Shown piece after piece: positions 44,765 to 56,280 of a DNA stretch of 64,000 nt; within the stretch, counting starts at the first letter, position 1, and each line of letters begins with the position of its first letter. A model generated the notes under the pieces. It saw only the letters and a program-made list of their open reading frames with translations, was not told where the DNA came from and ran no database searches. Made by a program: the position numbers and the translations under genes. Source of the stretch: Juglans regia (Eukaryota; Streptophyta; Magnoliopsida; Fagales; Juglandaceae); NCBI RefSeq assembly GCF_001411555.2, contig NC_049915.1:19501424-19565423 (forward strand), given 5' to 3'.

Positions 44765-47101
44765 GTATTGGAATTTCTTGGTAGGAATTTGTCAATTTGG
44801 GTAAAAATTGCTCATAGGTTAATCTGTTTTAGGTGGAGAATGTTACTTTTAGAATGGAATTGCTTTGTAGGTGTTCCTTTGTGAAAAAGCTTGTCTCTTC
44901 ATCTTTAACCTGAGAAAACTGTAGTTTCTAACCCCTGTCTTGTGTGAATTATATTTACCAAATCAATCAGGCAAACATCGAATTGTTATGAGGTGATTGA
45001 TTGACAAAAAGGTGTTGGAATTTAGAACCAGGATTTTGGATAAAGAGACCTTCTACTACTTGTACTTCTGTCTTCTTGATTTATAATATAAGCTCTTTTA
45101 AACATAATTATTCGCATAATTTGATTTGAAATTAAAATATAAAAATTTAAATTTTATAGATCAAATTTTATCATACAAATGACGGGATAATGTGCTCTAC
45201 ATATCAGCTTATGAATCGAATAATTCCATCTAATTTTTATAAATTAAAAAAAAACATGATTAAATATTTTGAATTTGTTAAAGAAGGATTTCATGACACA
45301 TAATTATATATGTTTTAAGTGAATAGGTGGGATGAGTTGTAAAGAACAACCTATCACATGAAGAAAAGTATGGGGATGTGATTGTTGCCAGATAAGGACA
45401 TATACCTACATTTTTCTTCCCTTTCCAAGAGCTTTATTAATTAAAAGCTTATTTTTAGTATCAACTAGCAAACATTATCCCTATAATTTACTTAATTTGG
45501 TTCCATCATCAATTTCACTATCTTGTCAAAGGAATATTATCGCAATTTGATCTTATATCGATCGTGTCTTTACAAACAGATCGAATCGTGTCTTTTGAAG
45601 AACTCTAATAGTAATTAGTTTTCTAGTCACGTTTTGTATCGTTACATGATTTTGTGATGATAAAATAGGCATCAAATATGATTATTTATAGGGTTAGAAT
45701 CTTTAATTTTTTTAAAAATTTTTTTGGTTATAATGTTATCCAATATATAAGCTTTGGGAAAAAAAATTTCCCATCAAGAATGAAATAAAGCTTCGGAATT
45801 TCATAAAGAGGGAAAGTTCTTTCTCACTTTTTTGTAAAACTCAGCAAATGCAATTGCAAGAATATTGCTTTAATTGCAATAGAACTTAAATGTTCTTTGA
45901 AAATTAGAACATTGTGACGTATGGTTTTCAGTCGTCACTTGATGAATGCAGATTCTCAGTGGAAATTGGCCGGTGGTCGGAAAAAGCCATATATTCCGTC
46001 GCAAATAATGAGCGGCCATCACGTGATTGGAAAATCTTTATTTTTTGTAAGTTGGTATGTATAGAGAAATTACTTACATCAGCTTACTGATGTAAGCCTC
46101 AAAACACCCAGTGTTGTTGAGTTTAAAAAAAAAACAATTACAATGTGCAGAGAGTGCAGCTGATGCGTAGCCGTGCTCGTATGTATAATACATCATGATT
46201 TATGCCGTTAACATGACAATACTTGATTTACAAAAGAAATTTAAATTTAAATATCTTACAAATCAAGTCTTGCGATCATGTAACGACATAACCGTCATAT
46301 AAATTTCTTTGCAAATGAAAATGACAAGAACAAATCAATGACATTGTTTTCGTGTAACGAGGACGTACGTTCTTCGTTGGCGGCCTGCAATATTATGACT
46401 GATTTTCGTGGTAAGTAATAATGTTTTCACAAAGTCTGTAATTCCCAGCTTAATTATGATATGATAATGTTTTAGTATATTACGTGTAGATCGAACATGC
46501 ATTAATATAGATAATGATGTTAAGTACTGTAAAGTTGGCCCTCATGTGTATTTGGACGTTCATGGTCTGTCCATAATAAGAAAGTTGCGAAACCATGATC
46601 TGTACGTTATATCTCATCAATACATTACATTTATCACTTTGGAATATTTTCTGAAGGCGAACCTCTTTTATTCCAATCAAGATAGCAAGCAAGTTATGTG
46701 AAAAGACTATTTGTTGTAGATCAGAGTTCGAACTGATCATTAGAACATCTGTTCTAATATCATGTAAAATCATTTATCTCGAAAGACTAAACTAATAAAA
46801 AGATGTAGATTTAATTACTTATATAAATGGATGATGAATGCTTCAAAAGCTTGCTGATCTTTCGGGATTAGATGTACATATATGCACATGAGAAGCGTTC
46901 TTGATACAATTTAATGCACATGACACGTTGTAGAAGTATTCCTCATGGTTACATGCAATTTGATACATATGTATGGGTATTTATCATTACTTGATTGATT
47001 ATTACATTTATAAATGCAACTTCATCGATGATCCCTTGCTTTCTTTATATTTCATATTTTATAATTCTGAGCCTGATCTTGGACAATTCCCAAAGTGTGG
47101 T

Positions 47102-47136
<35 letters not shown>

Positions 47137-47737
47137 GCTTGGTGAGTCATGAGCGAGCATGGGATACTCAGATTAATTAATCTTTCTGTTTAGAGATGTA
47201 GAAAATTATATAAATAGGCCGGATATTATTATTCAAATATAAAGATTTATTTTATTCTCAAGTCGGTGTGTAGAGCAATGTATCATATATGACTGTCATA
47301 CTTAGCTAGCATGTCTTTCTACTCCCAATTGAATTGGTTTGAGCAGATTTGAAAACACTTTTTTCAATTACCTCCTTTGATACAATGAACCTGATGAGTT
47401 TGAACAACTAAGATAGATCGTATCCAAAATGGGGACATGATCTCAATGATAATATTGACCATATTAATGCTGAGTTAGTTTTAACAGTACTTAATTAGAT
47501 CTCATGCTGATTTTTATTCACTTATTTTTAATTAATGCTGTATATTGATTTGGTCTTGGTTTTAGCAAGCAAAGATTGAACATCATGGGTGGCTGAAAAT
47601 TCCCTGGGATTTGTATATATATTTTTAGTTTATTAATTTATAATGTACAGGTACTTAGTTCTCTTTAATATTAATATTAATATTGTGGGGTTGTATAAAT
47701 ATATATCAAGCAAGTCAAATCTTGATGATTTTTTTTT
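43913..47737. other. Intergenic, no gene seen
   Basis: AT-rich. There are TA microsatellites near 43,929-43,950, 44,438-44,452 and 47,103-47,132. The pair cttacatcagcttactgatg-taag near 46,073 is a small inverted repeat. No gene. Confidence 0.5.
44697..44762. repeat. (CT)33 microsatellite
   Basis: An uninterrupted CT run of 66 bases, likely to be length-polymorphic. The Ser-Leu frame over it is not a gene. Confidence 0.97.
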
Positions 47738-47905
47738 AGTAATGCTACATATAGTCGTAGAATGCGCAAACGCTATGCGACTGCTTTGAAAAAGAATAAG
47801 ATCTACTATTAAAAAATTAATTTTTTTTCATGTGGGTCTTATATTTATTCATTTTTTTCACAATGACTGTACGACGCTTGTACATTCACTACTGTAAGTA
47901 TCATT
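47738..47905. mobile_element. Foldback MITE, about 168 bp
   Basis: The left end AATGCTACATATAGTCGTAG and the right end, read in reverse, AATGATACTTACAGTAGTGA match at most positions and extend further inwards. AT-rich interior, no coding content. Related ends appear at 13,140-13,275. Confidence 0.7.
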
Positions 47906-49372
47906 TTTTTTTTTTTTTTTTTAATTTTCTTTTCCTTTGGTTCATAAACAATGTTGATATGATACATCCAAGAGATCAATCATCATATTTGGCAATTAAT
48001 GAAGAATGATGTGCATATTTATTTTTTATGAACCAGCCACCTCATTGGGAAAGTAATTTTTTGAGTTGGGACTAGGGATATTTAATGCTTATTTTTGGAT
48101 TAATAGTCCCAATGTACTTACATATATATATATATATATGTATATATTATTAAGCCTGAATAACACATTAAAGTTACACAAATTAAAATGAGAAGTGTTA
48201 TAACCATAAAAAGATTTTAAAAATGTAAGCTCATAAACATCGTGATTTTATGTAATATGTTATATCTATTTTACAATAAAAATATCTTTATAATATGACG
48301 TATTACGTTAAGTCACGTTAGTTTATGAATTTATTTTTATAAATTTTTTTTTTTGTAATAAAAGCATTTCTCATTTGGAATATATATATATATATATATA
48401 TATATATTTCCCAATTATTTTGTTGATGTAGTGGAGGGTCCTAGTGTCTCAGTTATAAGCTTCTGCACCAACCAAAGGTGATCAGTGCCTCAAATTGTTT
48501 CGTTGCATTCTATCCAATTTTCGAAATTCAAAGTCGCCCTCATTACCTGTCGCCTTAATAGCGACTACTTCAGTCGTGCCCAATGAACTCGCCGAAATTC
48601 AAGCAAAATTTTAGGCAATCTTGAAATATAAATAATAATTAGAAAGGAATGTTAACACACAATAAAATAATTAATGAGAAATGATATTTACGTTCATAAA
48701 TTGCAAATCTCGTATATTCATTTTGAAAAAATTAGGTAAATTTGAGATTCACTTGAAAATATCGTTTGTTTTTAATGCGGATTCCTTTTCTTTTTTTTTT
48801 AAATATGCATTGAATTTATATACTTTATAACTGTATCTATCATTACTAAAAAATAATATATATCATGCTACCATTTCCAAGAGATACCATCTTACTCTAT
48901 CATCATGAATCCTTGAATTTGTTTTTTAAAAACACAAAAATTAATCTAATGGTTGATTAACAATGCCACATCAATGTAATGAAGATAAAACGAGAGTGTG
49001 GTATATAGCATAATACAACTATATTCTGAGAGAAAAACTATTAATGATTTTAGAAATTATATGAGTAGCATGATACTCTCATCTTATCAAATAATGTGAT
49101 AACATTTAATTAGTTACTTAGATTTAGCTATAATAAGTCTTTAGTATGATATCCTACAACCCAAAGTTGATTCAAAAATAATAAAATATCCCAATTTTTA
49201 TGAATTTGAAAGTAATGACTCGTGAGTAGTGAGATTCACAAAGATCCACAACATCCGGTAGAAAAATAACCTATATACAAAATCCAAGAATATAATCTTT
49301 GGGTTTGATATATTGTGTTTCATTTGGTGAGACTCGCATCTACAAATTAATTTGGATCTTTTATAAGACTCA
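47906..49372. other. Intergenic, no gene seen
   Basis: AT-rich with TA microsatellites near 48,120-48,140 and 48,379-48,409. A partial MITE-like stretch lies near 48,673-48,785 (aatgatatttacg). No gene. Confidence 0.5.
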
Positions 49373-49580
49373 GGCTTCGTTTGTTTTGGAAAAACATCTC
49401 ATCTCATCTTATATCATCTAATCATTGCAACTTTCTCAACTTTCAATACAAAAATAAAATAAACAATTCAACTTTTTTAAATCTCAAAATAAAAATAATA
49501 TTAAAAAATATACTCTAACAATATTTTATTCAATTTTTTAACTTTAATCTTATCTCATCTCCGAAAACAAATGAGGCTTA
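49373..49580. mobile_element. MITE, PIF/Harbinger-like, 208 bp
   Basis: The left end GGCTTCGTTTGTTTTGG and the right end, reversed, AAGCCTCATTTGTTTTCGG are imperfect inverted repeats. Inside are atctcatctcatctta and, inverted, taatcttatctcatct-type arms. The flanks TCA and TTA could be a decayed TWA target site. Plants with this style of MITE usually carry many copies. Confidence 0.7.
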
Positions 49581-50550
49581 GATATGTAAGTCTCGTGCAT
49601 ATCATTTAAAAAAAAAATCGGATCTATAATTAAAATAATATTTTTTTATACGAGTTTAAGATTTAATCATTTTTTTTAAGGGAGAGTGCAACACTTGTAT
49701 ATTTAAGATTGTATCTAACATTACTCAATTTAAAAAGATGATACTATTAACAATAAATACTATATATATATATATATATATGTCTCTTTCGTACTACAAC
49801 TTTGAATGAAGATAAAATTCTTTAAAGAAGTAGTTACTTTCTATCCTAATACCTATTTTTTATCATTTAAAGTGTGAATTAAAAGACATAGAAGTGATCA
49901 CATATGAGATGATGAAGTATGATTAGAAAACTAAAGTTGAGATCCAACATATCCCAGTTGTGTAGGAGCTGGTGAGAACTCAATATCAGCAGTACTGCTG
50001 GCCCGGCCGCGTGGGATATCTGATACAGTCGTGTGTGAGTTTTTCTTGGACTATTTTTTGCAGCTAACCGAAAGCGAAAACCGAGGGGGAGTGGCGGCCT
50101 ACCCCACCATCTCCAATTGATACCATAATACTCAAAATACTTTTTAATTTATGATTTTTTATGTCTCGTAGCATTGAAAATATATTTTTATGATCCCTTT
50201 TATTCATAATCTTTAAATTATATGATTTTTTATTTTTTATTGTTTTATTCTTGTTAAATTAAAAGAGTTATTCTATTCATCATCTATACACCTCATATTT
50301 AATACGAAAAAAAATTATGTATAGCGTATGATTTAAGAATAAGAAATAGAATTTGTCTTAGATTTATTAATTTTTTAAAGAAATGCGCGGAACTTACACA
50401 TTTAGAATTGTAAATATCATTTCACATATAATCAACATAAATGTTTTATGGGATCAAATGGAGAGAATCATTATTTCAAATATTTAGACTATCATTAAGA
50501 TAATTTGCAATGACATGATTCTTTATTTGCTTCCATTTATCGACCAATAG
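49581..50550. other. Intergenic with MITE relics
   Basis: No gene. Partial MITE-like ends lie near 49,690-49,735 and 50,380-50,425. A TA microsatellite lies near 49,759-49,781. Confidence 0.45.
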
Positions 50551-50564
50551 AGTAGGATTAAGAG

Positions 50565-51183
50565 GTTGTTAAGGTGCAATACTAGCAACCATGAGAGCTC
50601 CAGTTGAGTTTTGTCCTAATCCACTAGTTGCAGAAACTCGGGCTGCACTAATGGCATGTAATTTCTGTAGAGATTTGGGATTGGTTTATGTGATTCTTGA
50701 AGGAGATGCACTAGCTGTTGTAAATGCTGTAAACAGAACTGAAGAAAATTTGAACAAGTATGGGCATATGGTCAAAGAAATTAAACATTTCATCAATGGT
50801 AGTACAAATTGGAAGATTCAAGCTGTGAAGACTCAAGAGGGACTGCAATCAAGTTGCTTACTTGTTAGCAAAAAATGCATTGTTATGTACTGATGAAGTT
50901 AAATGTAGAAAGTATTTATGGATTTATTCAGTCTATTGTATTGACTAGGTTGTTCATAATTAATATTTATATATATATATATGAAGTTATTTATTCTATC
51001 TATTCCCGGGTTTAAAAATCAGTATCCGGCCTGGGTGTACCCGGGTATTATTATGCGGGTACCCACCCGGATTTATTCCGAATCGGATCCCGATTATTCG
51101 GGTTTCGGACCGGACCGAAAAAAAAAATTCGATCTTGATGAGCAGTCTTATTAATATATATGAAGTTATTTATTAAAAAAAAA
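50565..51183 (+). mobile_element. 5'-truncated LINE tail with RNase H piece
   Basis: A short LINE insert flanked by a perfect 14-bp target duplication, AGTAGGATTAAGAG, at 50,551-50,564 and 51,184-51,197. It ends in a poly-A run at 51,175-51,183. The frame at 50,591-50,893 reads VAETRAALMACNFCRDLGL, ILEGDALAVVNAVN and YGHMVKEIKHFI. This is the C-terminal part of the plant LINE RNase H domain (RVT_3), related to that in the LINE at 59.2 kb. It is too short to act alone. Confidence 0.8.
50994..51153. mobile_element. 160-bp GC-rich insert inside the LINE tail
   Basis: Flanked by a perfect 21-bp direct repeat, ATATATATGAAGTTATTTAT and then T, at 50,973-50,993 and 51,154-51,174. The insert holds internally palindromic phrases (tgggtgtacccgggt, gcgggtacccacccgg) and cgggtttcggaccggaccga, related to the cggtccggt repeat at 1-318. 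It has no coding content. The duplication length suggests retroposition, but no poly-A tail lies at its end. Confidence 0.65.
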
Positions 51184-51197
51184 AGTAGGATTAAGAG

Positions 51198-51640
51198 AAC
51201 GTGTAATTACTGTAGTATAGACATCAAGTAGTGCACATCAAACTAATCTTAGCATTTGAAACGAACAATTAAATCAAAATCTCAGAACACATGTAATAAG
51301 CAAGATTATGATACTAGAGATATTACTTGAACCATATTTTAACAACTATTATACAATTTATTTACAACCAATCGTAACATTTTAGTTTTAAAAAATAATG
51401 AAGTTATCATGATTTGAAATTCTAATTTTACATTATTATTTTTTTTATTTCAAGTAAAATTATAAAAAAAGAAAAATTTACAAATATAAAAGAATTTCAC
51501 AAAAATAAACCTATAAACTTACAATATTTGATGTAATATATCAAATTATAAAAAAATTATTATAAAACAGATATAACGTATCACACGAAATTATGTCAAT
51601 TTATAAATATATTTTTATAAAATCACAACTTTCATAGATT
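51198..51640. other. Intergenic, no gene seen
   Basis: AT-rich. The phrase acagatataacgtatcaca is shared with the 41-43 kb duplication, which points to a dispersed repeat. No gene. Confidence 0.5.
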
Positions 51641-51804
51641 AAGGCTGCATTTGGGCAGTGAAGTATTCTTAAGTATTATGTGAATAATAATAATAAAGTA
51701 ATGATATAATATTAAATAGTAGTAAAAAGTAAGTGAAAAATAATAATAAAATAATAAATAATAATGAGATATTCTTAAGATTCTCAGTACCCAAATTAGG
51801 CCTA
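51641..51804. mobile_element. MITE, about 164 bp
   Basis: The left end AAGGCTGCATTTGGGCAGTG and the right end, reversed, TTAGGCCTAATTTGGGTACT are inverted copies that extend into tattcttaag on both sides. The flanks TTA and TAA resemble a TWA target site. No coding content. Confidence 0.65.
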
Positions 51805-52600
51805 ACACTCGAACAGAATATTAGAACAAAATATATAATGATGAATCATGCTACTCTCAACGATCTTATTAGAGCATTGGCAATAGCTTGCCAAATTCAA
51901 ATTTTGGTTAGAATTTTAAGTTTTGGCTATAACATTAATCTTTAGTTAAGTGAATTCATATTGGATTAACCATCTTAAAATTAAAATAATAATATAATAT
52001 TATATATTTTAATAATATTTTATAAATACACTTAATATATTTCTTCAAATTGAATTCAACCACCAGATGCCATAAAATCCAGATAAAATATATTACATAC
52101 TATTGAAAAATAAAATAGATTATAGTAAAAAATAACGAACTATTTATTAAAATTGAAATGAATAATTTAGATTTTAAAATAATTAGATAATATAGACATT
52201 AAAATATCATATAGACTTTTGAAATGAATGTAAGATATTACAAAATCAAAAGAGCATGAAAAGGAACATTTATCTTATGATGGGTCAAAAATTTCAAAAC
52301 TCGCGCACTTGATATAAAATTATAATATAATGACTGTTAGAAATGATTAAAATATTATTTTAATAAGTGAATAGAATCTATCCAAATTTAATTATGGAAT
52401 TTAATTTACTGTAACTGAGTTTTATGGTTTGGTTAATCTAATATAAAAGATTTTATTCGTGACTAATCGAAATAGGAAGATGCATGGGCACTTGACTGAA
52501 GAAAAATCTGAATGCTAACACATTTTTTGCACTTTTGCTAGTTCACGCGCTGCCCAATAGGCAAGGCCGAAGTCCCAAACAAACAAACAAAACAAAAAAA
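51805..52600. other. Upstream region of the bHLH gene
   Basis: AT-rich with no separate gene. It is the probable distal promoter of the bHLH gene. I see no regulatory motif that I would defend. Confidence 0.5.
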
Positions 52601-52616
52601 AATCCCACTTTTGGAA

Positions 52617-52626
52617 TTTATATATA
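52617..52626 (+). promoter_or_regulatory. Likely TATA box of the bHLH gene
   Basis: TTTATATATA lies about 240 bases before the start codon and is followed at about 30 bases by ctccaagacatgaac, a plausible start region. The intervening leader is C/T-rich (tgtctctgtctctgtctcca near 52,790), as is usual for plant leaders. Confidence 0.55.
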
Positions 52627-52862
52627 TCCCCAACTCCAAGACATGAACATCTGAGAGGGAAAGACGTGAGAAAATCGAAACAGACAGAAATTTCATCCGT
52701 AAACGTGCTTTCCCATTGTTTTCTTCAGTTCCTATTCTGCTAAGAACCCGAACTATTCAGATTTCAGACCCTCTTGCTCCTGTCCCTGTCTCTGTCTCTG
52801 TCTCCATCTCGTATTCGGATCAGAGTAAAGGAGCAGCGAATTCATCGTAGGCAGAGAAAGAT

Positions 52863-55800
52863 ATGCAACCCTGTAGCAGAGAAATGCAAGGAATTAACTC
52901 TCTCTTAAACCCAACTCAAATCTCTCTTCAAGACCTCCATGACCAACAACAACAACAACAGTCACAGATCCAGAGCTCTCAGATTCACCACCAGGTCCAG
53001 AACTCCCACTTCGACCCCACCTCTCATGACGACTTCTTGGAGCAAATGTTCTCCACCATCCCTCCTCCTTCCTGCTCCTGGTCCGACCTCAACCCCGCCA
53101 AGACCCCTGCCGCCTGGGACCTCAAGCCCAGAGACCTCTCCGACGATACGGCGCCGCTCAACCCTGACAACAACAACAATGTTGCTTTCCAGTTCGACGA
53201 TTCCGCCAACCTCGCTTCCAAGCTCCGCAATCACCAGATTAGTGGCTCGGCCAAGTCTGCGGCCGCCGCGGCTGCCATGATGCTCCAGCAGCAGCTTTTG
53301 ATGTCCAGGGGTGTGGCCGGAGCAGGAGATTCTGGGCTGATTCCAATGCCACTGTCGTTGGGGTCCGCAGACGACAACGTTGATGGTTCGTCGTCCTTCA
53401 AATCTCCCAACCTGGTGAGTTATTTTTCTAGAAAAGAAAGGAAGTGGAAACGTCTTGTTTAAGAGTCATTCTGCGTTAATAATGGGGAATTACGAGGGTT
53501 TCATTCCTTTCTTATTTTTTTTTTTTGCAGAGAGCCCATGATGATTCTGTTCAGGCTCTGTTTAACGGTTTTGCTGGATCTATGCACGGGCCAGGTCAAA
53601 CACCTAATCAGACTCAGCATTTTCACCATTCTCAGGTAGCCTCTCCTCTACAGAATATTCGAAGAACTGAGAATTAATTAGTTCATTCAATATTTTTTTT
53701 ATTTGTTCATTGCTTTGGTTATTTTACAGGGCGGACCGGTACAGGGGCAGAACTACGGGTCTCCGGCTGCGGCGATGAACCAAGCACCGGCAAGTGGTTC
53801 GGCCGGAAGTGCGCCGGCTCAGCCTAGACAGAGGGTGAGGGCTCGGCGAGGTCAAGCCACTGACCCACACAGCATCGCCGAACGAGTAAGTTTTCCTGCT
53901 GACTTTTTTTTTTTTAAATGAATTTGCTTTCCAGCCTGTTTGTTTTCCCAGAAAATCAAGTCGTACTGGGTTTTGCTTGCTTTTGTTCCCTTGTAGTTTT
54001 TTTTTTTTTGTTTGTTTTCTTACGTTTTCCCAGCAACCAAACGGAAGCAAAACATTGAGGCTTCGTTCGTTTCTTATCCTCTAAAATGGTGGAGTGGTTT
54101 TTGGTACGTGGCAGTTACGGAGGGAGAGAATCGCTGAGCGAATGAAAGCCCTGCAGGAACTTGTTCCCAATGCCAACAAGGTACAAACAAAGGGTACCAA
54201 AAACTAATTATAAATAATTTACCTTTACGTGATTAATTAAGGAAATGCAGATCAATTTTCATTTTCAATTTATACCAATCCGGATGGAATATTTTTTCTC
54301 CGAGATTTTCTAGGGTCGTTTTGGTCATTTTTCATTTCGGACTAGTAACATTTTTAAGGAGTATCCACACTTAAAAAGACCGATCAAGTAGGCTTAGCAT
54401 ATGCTTAGACAAAAATAAAAAGAATAATGCTACTTAGTTATCTGAAATTTACCGTTCAGGTTATCTTTTTGACGTGCTACTTGACCATATGAAAATAGGA
54501 TTAAGATGTCTTCATCTTCAAGCGGGTAATAAGCACATTAATAGTCTCTTTGGACCTTAAAATGTGGTCTGAATAACCCTTTTCATCTCCTTCATTAGCC
54601 CTTCTTATCGTAAAAAATTCTATTTATCATTTCTTACACTACACATTAACATGTAATTTATCATTTTTATCGTCCTATTTAAAGTATAGTAACTTTGAAA
54701 TATCATATGATTTATAAAAGGGTTGGGATTATATTTTATTTGATTGGTCAATTAAGTTTATGATATGGGATTTTGGAATGACAGACAGACAAGGCTTCAA
54801 TGCTGGATGAGATCATAGATTACGTGAAATTCCTCCAGCTTCAAGTCAAGGTAAATTAAAAAAAGGGTTTCTCCCCTTATAATTTATATCTTCCTCTGCC
54901 TTATTTGTTAAATAATGGGGAAGGATTCCCTTGTTGGGTTGACATTGTTTTTCTTTTTTGTTCGAGGAATTAAGAAAAGAAAAGATATTGTTTTATGGGA
55001 ATTGATGTTGTTTTTTTTTAATTGTGTTGTATGTATGGGTTTCTGATACTATAATTCCATTTGTATGTGTCTGTCTCTATGATGCAGGTTCTGAGCATGA
55101 GCAGATTGGGCGGTGCAGCCGCTGTTGCTCCCCTTGTTGCCGATATGTCACCTGAGGTACTTCAACAAAAATAAGCTAAAATACAGTGTAGAATCCTTAG
55201 AACTACCCTAATTTTTTCAAAAGTTCATGGGCTTATAAAAATAATCTCCATCTCTGTCTGTCTCTGTCTCACTCACATTATCAATCCTTACAAAAGGACA
55301 AAACAAAAGCAGCACGCGTGCCCACTTTCTCAGATTCCTCTTTCTCTCACACAAACTTTTTTTGTAGCTCTGCTATAATTTGTTTTTTTTTTGTTTTTTG
55401 GCTTTTTTTTAATGTACGGTCTGTCCCTCCTCAGTCCTCACGATTAATCATACGCATAAAAAATGTGTTTGACGATGATGTTGCTGCTGTTGTTGTTTTT
55501 TAGGGTGGCGGTGACTGTGTTCAAGCTGGTGGCGGCAATGGTGGGGCCCAGCGCAACCAAACGGCGTCGTCTAACGACACCCTGATGGTGACTGAACACC
55601 AGGTTGCGAAGCTGATGGAAGAAGACATGGGCTCCGCCATGCAATACCTTCAGGGAAAGGGTCTCTGCCTCATGCCCATTTCCCTGGCCACGGCGATCTC
55701 CACTGCCACATGTCACTCCAGGAACCCCACCAACCGCCCAGTACTCCAACCCAACGGTGGCGAGGGTCCCTCTTCCCCCAGCATGTCCGTTTTGACCGTC

Positions 55801-55872
55801 CAGTCTGCCACCCTCGGTAACGGTACTGTCGACGCCTCCGTCAAGGACTCCACCTCCGTTTCCAAGACGTGA
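52863..55872 (+). CDS. bHLH66: bHLH transcription factor, bHLH66/69 (LRL) type, 460 aa
   Basis: Seven exons join in phase with GT-AG sites: 52863-53414, 53531-53635, 53730-53885, 54115-54180, 54785-54850, 55088-55156 and 55504-55872, giving 460 aa. The start [16 protein letters not shown] is characteristic of bHLH66/69-type proteins. A Gln run lies near residues 29-34 and an Ala run near 135. The basic region [20 protein letters not shown] continues [10 protein letters not shown], with the H266-E270-R274 set for E-box/G-box binding. The helix-loop-helix follows ([20 protein letters not shown], then [11 protein letters not shown]). The C-terminal [20 protein letters not shown] block is also conserved. 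It is a nuclear dimeric regulator. Arabidopsis relatives (LRL1-3) promote root-hair growth, so that role is inferred. The gene looks intact. Several introns hold poly-T acceptor tracts. Confidence 0.95.
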
Positions 55873-56280
55873 GTTCACGGCGTTGACTGGCTTTTTTGGT
55901 TGGGTACGTAAAAGGCAGTTTTTTTAATAGAGAGGAAGAAGATGAAGAGATCAAAGAAAGAAAGAAAGTAGAAAGATGATGAAAAGCAGCAAAGAAGTCT
56001 ACGCAAATAAGGCCTCGGGGCCCCTCTCAGCTGTAGGAGTTGTTTAAAGATGCAGTATTTCCGTAGACTTTTTTGGCTAAAAGCTAACTACACCACAACC
56101 ACCGCCATGAACAACCACCAAATTCCTACAACTCCCCTACCTTTTTTCTTTTTCCAGAATTATTTTTCACGTGCATGCAAATTTGGTTCTATTTAAATAT
56201 GTGTTTCAATTCGAACATTGTGTAATGGATCGACGATCAGACGATTTATATAAGCAATATTCATGATGATCATCGTGTTA
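55873..56280 (+). other. 3' UTR and downstream end of the bHLH gene
   Basis: GC content falls gradually after the stop, and there is a purine run aaagaaagaaagaaag near 55,950. No clean aataaa signal is visible before about 56,280, so the transcript end is not fixed. Confidence 0.4.

Noticed and set aside
55444..55878. 144-codon minus-strand frame over the last bHLH exon
   Set aside because: A shadow of the GC-rich coding exon on the other strand.
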